Below, piece by piece: positions 24,043 through 28,471 of a stretch of 28,471 nt of DNA (within the stretch, counting starts at the first letter, position 1; every line of letters starts with the position of its first letter). The notes beneath the pieces were generated by a model. That model was not told where the DNA came from. It did no database searches and saw nothing but the letters and a program-made list of their open reading frames with translations. Both the position numbers and the translations under genes were made by a program. The DNA is from an uncultured Peptococcaceae bacterium. GTDB taxonomy: Bacteria; Bacillota; Limnochordia; Darwinibacteriales; Darwinibacteriaceae. The stretch spans positions 1-28,471 of the forward strand of contig CALKAR010000228.1 in assembly GCA_937988745.1 (NCBI GenBank). The letters run 5' to 3'.

Positions 24043-24825
24043 ATGAAGATAGTAGTCACAAACGATGATGGAGTCTTTGCACCTGGAATTCGGGTTTTAG
24101 CCGAAACACTTACAGACTTCGGCGAAGTTACGGTAATAGCCCCAAGCAGGGAACAGAGCGGGATGAGCCACGCCATTACGGTCGACCGGCCCCTGCGCAT
24201 GGATAAGATTAACGCCATCCCGGGCTTGGAAGGCCGCTGCTATATGGTGGACGGCACTCCATCCGACTGCGTAAAAATGGCTGTTCATGCATTAAACCTG
24301 CAGCCTGATATGATCGTCTCCGGCATTAATATAGGTGAAAACCTTGGAACTGATGTGCTTTATTCAGGTACTGTTTCAGCGGCTATAGAAGCTGTTTTGC
24401 TTGGTATTCCCGCTATAGCTGTCTCTCAAGTGAGTACTGAACTTGAGTTTCTCGAAACCTCACGAGGCGTTATCGCTCATTTATTCAAGAGAAATCTCAG
24501 GCTTCTCGATAACGGGCTGATACCACGTGATGGGCTTTTGAATATCAATGTCCCCGCGGTTGAGTTCTCACAGTTGAGAGGTATTCGCTTGACACGCTTA
24601 GGTAATCAGGAATTTCAAAACCGGGTGGAAACCCGCCTCGATCCCAGAGGAAGACCATATTATTGGATGACAGGTGCACGGGAGCTTGAGGATTCCCAAG
24701 ACTTATCCATCGACTATTATGCAGCTCAAGCCGGATATGTTTCAATCACACCAATTCATTTTGACCTAACGTATCACCAGCTCATTCCTGAGTTAAAGCC
24801 TCATCTAGAGGTAGAATTCGATTAA
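24043..24825 (+). CDS. surE: 5'/3'-nucleotidase SurE
   Basis: SurE is a metal-dependent nucleoside monophosphate phosphatase (survival protein E). The 260 aa product has TNDDGVFAPGI with metal ligands Asp8 and Asp9, Ser39 in SREQSGMSHAIT, GTPSDCVKMA and the Asn of SGINIGENLGTDVLYSGTVSAA. AGGATGAGGA lies at 24021-24030. The gene follows mgtC by 28 bases and ends in a terminator. Confidence 0.95.
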   Translation: MKIVVTNDDGVFAPGIRVLAETLTDFGEVTVIAPSREQSGMSHAITVDRPLRMDKINAIPGLEGRCYMVDGTPSDCVKMAVHALNLQPDMIVSGINIGENLGTDVLYSGTVSAAIEAVLLGIPAIAVSQVSTELEFLETSRGVIAHLFKRNLRLLDNGLIPRDGLLNINVPAVEFSQLRGIRLTRLGNQEFQNRVETRLDPRGRPYYWMTGARELEDSQDLSIDYYAAQAGYVSITPIHFDLTYHQLIPELKPHLEVEFD

Positions 24826-24841
24826 AGCAATGCTAAATAAG

Positions 24842-24867
24842 CCACGGCGTCACAGCCGTGGTTTTTT
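24842..24867 (+). terminator. Rho-independent terminator after surE
   Basis: CCACGGC (24842-24848) pairs with GCCGTGG (24855-24861) around a six-base loop, followed by six T residues. Confidence 0.92.
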
Positions 24868-24875
24868 CCTTCATG

Positions 24876-24905
24876 GTATATCCTGCATATTTGGACATAA
24901 TACTA
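24876..24905 (+). promoter_or_regulatory. Candidate sigma-G (forespore) promoter of three unknown genes
   Basis: GTATA at 24876-24880, an 18-base spacer, then AATACTA at 24899-24905. This matches the pattern gnATR, 18 bases, cAtnnTA at all but the first -10 base, with the same geometry as the spoVAC promoter. The 12 bases ATACTAAAGACA starting within the -10 are identical at both sites. It follows the surE terminator directly and gives a leader of about 60 bases. Confidence 0.55.
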
Positions 24906-24971
24906 AAGACAAACACAGCATGCAGCAGCACCGAATAGGATAGAGTGAAGGCAGAAAGGAGCTGATATGAC

Positions 24972-25139
24972 GTGACCGATATGCAACTACCTCAATCCAT
25001 CCTGCCCTTCGAAGGAACAGCTCACTATTTAGGTTCATTTCCCAAAAATGGAGAGCTATATGACTACTACGAAGTCATCTGCGATGGTGAAACAACCTTT
25101 GTCTATGTAAAGGCAGGGGAGGTTAAGCAGGATGATTGA
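24972..25139 (+). CDS. 55 aa protein of unknown function
   Basis: A small acidic protein that I do not recognise. The sequence includes LPFEGTAHYLGSFPKNGELY, a Tyr-rich YDYYEVI stretch and a strand FVYVKAGEV, suggesting a small beta-rich fold. There is no membrane segment or Cys pair (one Cys). AAAGGAG at 24955-24961 lies ten bases before GTG 24972, and its TGA overlaps the next gene's ATG by several bases; both support it being real. It is the first gene behind the sigma-G-like promoter, so forespore expression is inferred. Confidence 0.65.
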   Translation: MTDMQLPQSILPFEGTAHYLGSFPKNGELYDYYEVICDGETTFVYVKAGEVKQDD

Positions 25140-25479
25140 ACTTACTCGCGACGATGCCCTAAAAGGATTAAAGCGGTTCTCGCGCCTTGCTGAGCATGCA
25201 GCACATATCAGCCAATACACCGCTGACCCGGAGTATTGGCTTGTCCAGGCGAATGCCCGCAGAAGTGTTTATCTATGGCTGTCCCAAATAGTACAGACAC
25301 AAGGGGTAGATCAAGCATACCTTATTGCCCAAGAAAGGTACGCTGATCTACCCCTTCAGTGTTTTGACCCGCAGACTTCTGGACAGCGGGATGCTCTAGA
25401 ACTGTTCTTCGTCATCTTGGGTATGAATCAACTTGAATTAGAAGGAAAACCACCCCTCAATGCCCAAATAGAAGGATGA
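25132..25479 (+). CDS. 115 aa protein of unknown function
   Basis: A soluble, mainly helical protein by appearance (DDALKGLKRFSRLAEHAAH, then ARRSVYLWLSQIV, then DALELFFVILGMNQLELEG), with no motif I can name. Start ATG 25132 overlaps the end of the 55 aa gene; AGGGGAGGTTAAGCAGG just upstream (from 25113) supplies a ribosome site. It overlaps the next open frame slightly and precedes the CxxC protein gene, so it is the middle gene of a three-gene unit. Confidence 0.75.
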   Translation: MIELTRDDALKGLKRFSRLAEHAAHISQYTADPEYWLVQANARRSVYLWLSQIVQTQGVDQAYLIAQERYADLPLQCFDPQTSGQRDALELFFVILGMNQLELEGKPPLNAQIEG

Positions 25480-25505
25480 ACTTCAATTTGGTCGGAGGCG
25501 GTAAA

Positions 25506-25868
25506 ATGAGCTTTCTTGCCAATCTTTGGCAGAAAATTGCAGGGCGGAAATCCGCTGGAGAATCTCAAGCTACAGCGCAGCCTGGACTTACAACAGATGC
25601 TGGTCAAGCACTGTGGATCTATGTTGAGTGCGAGAACTGTGGGGAACACATAAAGGTCATGCTGCGAAAAACCAGCGAAATCCAGCGCCGCGATGGAGTA
25701 GAGCGGGAGGGAGGCCCTGGTGAGTTCTACGTACGCAAAACCATTATCGGCTCCAAGTGTTACAAACCTATCGAAGCCGAAATCGAATTTGATCGCCGTT
25801 ATCGGGTGATTCAAAGCCGGGTAAAGAACGGCAAGCTGATTCCCAAAGCAGAATACAAAGAGCAATGA
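25506..25868 (+). CDS. 120 aa protein with CxxC motif, unknown function
   Basis: The protein has a short amphipathic N-terminus (SFLANLWQKIAGRK), a polar Ala/Gln/Ser linker (16-34) and a compact domain (36-118) with Cys42-x2-Cys45 (CENCGEHI) and a single later Cys85 (GSKCYKPIEAEIEFD). This suggests a zinc-ribbon-like or redox site that is incomplete for a classical four-Cys ribbon. No family name can be given with confidence. An in-frame ATG at 25476 exists, but GGAGG at 25494-25498 is seven bases before ATG 25506. It is the last gene of the sigma-G-like unit; its stop lies inside the terminator stem. Confidence 0.75.
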   Translation: MSFLANLWQKIAGRKSAGESQATAQPGLTTDAGQALWIYVECENCGEHIKVMLRKTSEIQRRDGVEREGGPGEFYVRKTIIGSKCYKPIEAEIEFDRRYRVIQSRVKNGKLIPKAEYKEQ

Positions 25869-25890
25869 ACGAATCCGTCCATTGCTCTTT
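25857..25890. terminator. Bidirectional terminator between the CxxC gene and lexA
   Basis: AAAGAGCAATG (25857-25867) pairs perfectly with CATTGCTCTTT (25880-25890) across a 12-base loop. A-rich and T-rich flanks on both sides let it serve both converging transcripts. It includes the stop codon of the CxxC gene. Confidence 0.85.
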
Positions 25891-25914
25891 ATTTATTGCA
25901 TCAGCAAGCCGGCT

Positions 25915-26532
25915 CTAACGAAATCTCCTAAAGACTCCAATGACGCGCCCTAGAATAGTTACGTTGGTAGTTAAAATGGGCGTCATGGCCTGGTTCTCAG
26001 GCTGCAGCCTGATATGGTCTCCTTCGTGATAAAAACGCTTGATAGTAGCTTCTTCACCATCCACTAGTGCTACCACAATATCGCCATTTTCGGCGGTGGA
26101 ACTCTTTTCGACCAATGCGAAGTCTTGGTCTAATATACCTGCTTCAATCATGCTGTCTCCCTGAACACGCAAGAGGAAGACATCGTCGTGGTGGTCTACA
26201 AAATCATTGGGAATGGGGTAGTATTCCTCGATGTTTTCTACCGCTAAAACCGGCGTCCCAGCTGTAACGCGGCCTACCAAAGGAACGTGCACAGCTCGGA
26301 CACGATGGACGCCTGACTCGTCATCCAACAGTTCAATCGCCCGTGGTTTTGCTGGATCTCGCCTTATGTACCCATATTCCTCCAACTTCTGCAGATGTCC
26401 ATGAACAGTCGAACTTGAATTCAGGCCGACCGCTTCGCCGATCTCCCGAACCGACGGGGGATAGCCCTTGTTAGCAACCTCACTGCGGATAAACTCTAGG
26501 ATCTGCTGCTGTCTCTTACTCAGTTTACTCAT
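25915..26532 (-). CDS. lexA: LexA repressor
   Basis: LexA represses the SOS regulon and cleaves itself when RecA filaments form. The 205 aa product has the length of B. subtilis LexA. A winged-helix DNA-binding domain (1-70, SKRQQQILEFIRSEV, YPPSVREIGEAVGL) precedes the cleavage site Ala91-Gly92 (VTAGTP) and the Ser127 (GDSM)/Lys165 (ATIKRF) catalytic dyad. The open frame continues upstream to 26904 but that part overlaps the divergent gene. GGAGGGG before ATG 26532 decides the start. It is autoregulated: a LexA box covers its own -35 element. Confidence 0.96.
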   Translation of the reverse strand: MSKLSKRQQQILEFIRSEVANKGYPPSVREIGEAVGLNSSSTVHGHLQKLEEYGYIRRDPAKPRAIELLDDESGVHRVRAVHVPLVGRVTAGTPVLAVENIEEYYPIPNDFVDHHDDVFLLRVQGDSMIEAGILDQDFALVEKSSTAENGDIVVALVDGEEATIKRFYHEGDHIRLQPENQAMTPILTTNVTILGRVIGVFRRFR

Positions 26533-26556
26533 ACTACCCCTCCGTACGTTTTCTAT

Positions 26557-26586
26557 ATTATAACATTCACAGCCCTCGAAGGTCAA
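26557..26586 (-). promoter_or_regulatory. lexA promoter
   Basis: On the minus strand TTGACC (26586-26581), an 18-base spacer and TATAAT (26562-26557). LexA box A (26584-26597) overlaps the -35, as expected for autorepression. Confidence 0.75.
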
Positions 26587-26597
26587 ACTAATGTTCG
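26584..26597. promoter_or_regulatory. LexA (SOS) box A
   Basis: CAAACTAATGTTCG matches 12 of 14 positions of the Firmicute LexA consensus CGAACRNRYGTTYG. It overlaps the lexA -35 element. Confidence 0.75.
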
Positions 26598-26604
26598 ATT
26601 TTTG

Positions 26605-26633
26605 TTGACAAAACATATGTTCTGGTTTATGCT
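26605..26633 (+). promoter_or_regulatory. Promoter of the YneA-like gene
   Basis: TTGACA at 26605-26610, a 17-base spacer and TATGCT at 26628-26633. LexA box B lies inside the spacer, so bound LexA should block it. Confidence 0.75.
26610..26623. promoter_or_regulatory. LexA (SOS) box B
   Basis: AAAACATATGTTCT contains the perfect inner palindrome AACATATGTT and matches 11 of 14 consensus positions; only the outermost bases differ. Confidence 0.75.
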
Positions 26634-26646
26634 GAATACAAGGTAC

Positions 26647-26660
26647 AGAACATTTGTTTG
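26647..26660. promoter_or_regulatory. LexA (SOS) box C
   Basis: AGAACATTTGTTTG matches 12 of 14 consensus positions. It lies just downstream of the YneA-like gene's promoter, overlapping the untranslated leader. Confidence 0.7.
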
Positions 26661-26671
26661 GGGGGCTGATT

Positions 26672-27031
26672 ATGCGCAGTAAAAGAATTGAGCGGTTCGT
26701 AAATGGTGCATCAGCTTTGGCTTTCATGTTTGTATTGGGTGTTTCCCTTGCTGTTCTGACATTGGCCTTCTTGCGTCCCGACTTCTCACAGCCGTTTTTT
26801 GAACATGCTGGACCTGAGCCAAGTTCAGTAGTGGTCGTCGAACCAGGCGACACAATCTGGGCTCTGGCACTGGAACATTTTCCAGGGATTGACCCACGCA
26901 TCACAACTCAAGCTATACTGAGTATTAATAATCTGTCGAGTGCTCTGATCTATCCGGGTCAAGTTATCGTGCTGCCGTATTTAGATGGTCAACCAACCCT
27001 GAAGTTAGCTGTCAATCAGGGTGCTTACTAA
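26672..27031 (+). CDS. YneA-like SOS cell-division suppressor, LysM protein
   Basis: A 119 aa protein with a basic N-terminus, one membrane segment (about 12-34) and an extracytoplasmic LysM domain (about 54-102, VVVEPGDTIWALA ... NNLSSALIYPGQVIVLP). B. subtilis YneA has the same design, is divergent from lexA and blocks division during the SOS response; synteny and the LexA boxes make the same role likely here. TTG 26654 lies inside LexA box C and has no ribosome site; GGGGGGC at 26660-26666 favours ATG 26672. No terminator follows in the 102 bases to the next gene, where I see nothing else of note. Confidence 0.85.
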   Translation: MRSKRIERFVNGASALAFMFVLGVSLAVLTLAFLRPDFSQPFFEHAGPEPSSVVVVEPGDTIWALALEHFPGIDPRITTQAILSINNLSSALIYPGQVIVLPYLDGQPTLKLAVNQGAY

Positions 27032-27133
27032 TTGCTAATATAGGTTAATTGTCTGATTTAGAAAGGGTTTCCAGCTGAAGAAAACGAATATATCTTGCTG
27101 GGACGACTATCAAAGACGGGAGGGATGCAGCTC

Positions 27134-27883
27134 ATGTCAGAACAGGAAAAGGCCCAACAGCAAAGACGCTTTTTGAGAGGGAGGGAAACGTTAGTGGCCT
27201 TATGGGAACCATTTAAGGAAACACTGATCAGTGTTCTGCCTGTCGTTATTTTTCTATTAGCCTTTAATCGATTCATTCTAAAGCAGCCTCTGCCAAACGC
27301 TAAGGAACTATTTAGAGGCCTCGTTCTTACAGTAATAGGTCTGTGGATTTTTACCCAAGGTTTAAATAAAGGACTTCTTCCCCTAGGTTCTACCGTTGGT
27401 GAAAACCTCACTGCATCGGGGAACACTTGGGTTATTCTTATTTTCAGTTTTATTCTGGGTTATTCAATGACGCTGGCTGAGCCATCCCTCCAAGCCCTGG
27501 GCATTCAAGTTGAAGAATACTCGGCCGGCCAAGTCTCCAAAACTCTGGTTGTACAGCTGGTAGCATTAGGCGTTGGAATTGGTCTGGTAATAGGAATGCT
27601 GAAGGTGATTATGGGTTGGCCGTATACGCATGTTGTAATTCCAATGTACGTATTAGCGATAATTTTGGCCCCATTTGCATCGAAAACCTTTGTGGGTTTG
27701 GCTTTCGATTCAGGTGCCGTAACTACTGGCCCAGTCACCGTGCCGATTATCCTGGCCATTGGACCAGCGCTCGCTTCGGCAATCGGGGGCCGTGACCCTT
27801 TAATTGACGGACTTGGGCTAGTCGCCATTGTTACCATTAGTTCAGTCTTGTGTCTACTCGTGTTGGGCGTTGCTGTACGCTAA
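27134..27883 (+). CDS. DUF1538 membrane protein
   Basis: A 249 aa integral membrane protein with about seven hydrophobic segments after a charged N-terminus: near 33-46, 61-79, 97-111, 136-155, 165-185, 190-222 and 228-248. Its motifs (LGYSMTLAEPSLQALG, LAFDSGAVTTGPVTVPIILAIGPALA) match the DUF1538 family. The function is unproven; a transporter role is inferred from topology and from the PII-like gene that follows. DUF1538 genes often come as two copies followed by PII; only one is present here. GGGAGGG at 27118-27124 is too close to ATG 27125, so ATG 27134 is chosen. Confidence 0.85.
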   Translation: MSEQEKAQQQRRFLRGRETLVALWEPFKETLISVLPVVIFLLAFNRFILKQPLPNAKELFRGLVLTVIGLWIFTQGLNKGLLPLGSTVGENLTASGNTWVILIFSFILGYSMTLAEPSLQALGIQVEEYSAGQVSKTLVVQLVALGVGIGLVIGMLKVIMGWPYTHVVIPMYVLAIILAPFASKTFVGLAFDSGAVTTGPVTVPIILAIGPALASAIGGRDPLIDGLGLVAIVTISSVLCLLVLGVAVR

Positions 27884-27926
27884 TTGGATCTGAATCAACT
27901 GTACACCACAAAGGGAGTGACCCGAT

Positions 27927-28262
27927 TTGAAATATGAATGCATAGTGGCAATCTTGCCTCGCGGTGAAGCAGACCGAGTTATGGAAGACGCCAAAAAAGC
28001 AGGCGCACAAGGCGGCACAATCTTTTTAGCACGTGGAACAGGGTCCCATGAAGCTAAGACATTCTTTGGTCTGACAGTTGAACCGGGCCGGGAAATCCTA
28101 CTCATCGTTTCTAAAGAAGAACAGACTGATAAAATACTTGATGCTGTCGTGGAGTCAGCGAATCTGAAAAAACCCGGTACTGGAATTGCTTTTGTATTAG
28201 ATATCAGCCGCATCATTGGGCTGCGCCACCGTGACCATGTTGAAATGCCAGATGAGATGTGA
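27927..28262 (+). CDS. PII-like regulatory protein paired with DUF1538
   Basis: A 111 aa protein with the PII (GlnB-like) fold pattern: MKYECIVAILPRGEADRVMEDAKKAGAQ split as strand-helix, GGTIFLARGTG leading into the T-loop region (37-50), EPGREILLIVSKE (52-64) and KKPGTGIAFVLDI (81-93), which corresponds to the nucleotide-binding C-terminal part. The T-loop is short and lacks a classical uridylylation Tyr. TTG 27927 follows AAGGGAG at 27911-27917. It is in an operon with the DUF1538 gene (43 bases apart), which suggests it gates that protein in response to a nucleotide; this is inference. Confidence 0.85.
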   Translation: MKYECIVAILPRGEADRVMEDAKKAGAQGGTIFLARGTGSHEAKTFFGLTVEPGREILLIVSKEEQTDKILDAVVESANLKKPGTGIAFVLDISRIIGLRHRDHVEMPDEM

Positions 28263-28269
28263 TGAATTG

Positions 28270-28308
28270 AAGCACCCAATTTCATGCAAAGTCGAATTGG
28301 GTGCTTTT
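28270..28308 (+). terminator. Rho-independent terminator after the PII-like gene
   Basis: AAGCACCCAATT (28270-28281) pairs perfectly with AATTGGGTGCTT (28295-28306) and runs into TTTT. The stretch 28309-28395 beyond it holds no gene or clear signal. Confidence 0.92.
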
Positions 28309-28395
28309 CTTATATGCATCTGGTGCGGCCTTCCTGTTTGAATTACCCATAGAACTTCGCATAAGTGATATTATGTAAACTAAAACCCGAAAAAT

Positions 28396-28430
28396 AAAAG
28401 GAGCTCTCTTGTGAGGGCTCCTTTTCTCTT
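28396..28430. terminator. Terminator serving a convergent gene at the right edge
   Basis: AAAAGGAGC (28396-28404) pairs with GCTCCTTTT (28417-28425); the stem extends inward by four pairs (one G-U) to a four-base loop. On the minus strand it is followed by a T-rich run and lies 17 bases after the stop of the edge gene. Confidence 0.8.
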
Positions 28431-28441
28431 GAATGAGAATT

Positions 28442-28471
28442 TTAGAGTTTCATGTTCATGACTTCTCGAAC
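28442..28471 (-). CDS. 3' end of a convergent gene cut by the window edge
   Basis: On the minus strand the last 30 bases read as nine codons (VREVMNMKL) and TAA, followed 12 bases later by a terminator in the same direction. The other two frames either stop at once or run on into the terminator. The product cannot be identified from nine residues. Confidence 0.4.
   Translation of the reverse strand, partial: VREVMNMKL

Noticed and set aside
26533..26904. N-terminal extension of lexA (open frame runs to 26904 on the minus strand)
   Set aside because: It covers the promoters, LexA boxes and the divergent YneA-like gene; the start at 26532 has a strong ribosome site and gives the normal 205 aa.
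28337..28365. Possible sigma-A promoter (TTGAAT ... ATAAGT) and a CATAA/TTATG inverted repeat
   Set aside because: Poor -10 match and no plus-strand gene follows within the window.

Overview
This window comes from an endospore-forming, flagellated Firmicute outside the Bacillus type. The evidence is spoVAC/spoVAD/spoVAE, spoVK, a CheC/CheD/FliY chemotaxis system, a LexA of Bacillus length with Bacillus-like LexA boxes, strong AGGAGG ribosome binding sites and frequent TTG and GTG starts. Base composition is fairly balanced and gene density is very high. No gap without a gene exceeds 300 bases. I saw no rRNA, tRNA, insertion sequence, prophage or CRISPR array. The genus cannot be fixed from the sequence; a clostridial or Limnochordia-like lineage is my inference.

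Layout. (1) 13-1956: a sigma-G-type promoter, spoVAC-spoVAD-spoVAE (dipicolinic acid channel and carrier of the spore) and a terminator. (2) 2051-11924: a chemotaxis and flagellar-switch operon, cheW, then a sigma-D-type promoter, then fliM-fliY-cheA-cheY-cheC-cheD-cheB-cheR and a Jag_N-DUF342 (FapA-like) gene. It holds the coupling protein, kinase, response regulator, both adaptation enzymes, the deamidase, two CheC-type phosphatases and two switch proteins, but no receptor. (3) 11957-13523: a Gx-transporter (Hpre_diP_synt_I) gene whose stop codon overlaps that of a convergent DUF421-DUF4363 pair. (4) 13572-23352: miaB, a PRC-barrel gene, a terminator, mutS-mutL-miaA-spoVK, a small unknown gene and a YnbB-type PLP enzyme. 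This follows the Bacillus subtilis order miaB...mutSL...miaA...spoVK...ynbB, but hfq, hflX and cotE are not present between them. (5) 23358-24867: mgtC-like gene, surE, terminator. (6) 24876-25890: a second sigma-G-type promoter followed by three overlapping or closely spaced small genes of unknown function, ending in a terminator. This is the best candidate for an undescribed (forespore) system. (7) 25915-27031: lexA and a divergent YneA-like LysM gene that share an intergenic region with three LexA boxes. (8) 27134-28308: a DUF1538 membrane protein with a PII-like regulator and a terminator. (9) 28396-28471: a terminator and the last codons of a convergent gene cut by the window edge.

How the genes work together. 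CheA (with CheW) phosphorylates CheY and CheB. CheR and CheB, with CheD, set receptor methylation and deamidation. CheC and FliY remove phosphate from CheY, and FliM/FliY form the switch. MiaA and MiaB carry out the two steps to ms2i6A37 in tRNA, with MutS/MutL mismatch repair encoded between them. LexA represses itself and the probable division inhibitor. Starts were moved inward from the longest reading frame wherever a Shine-Dalgarno sequence decided it; these are noted per gene.
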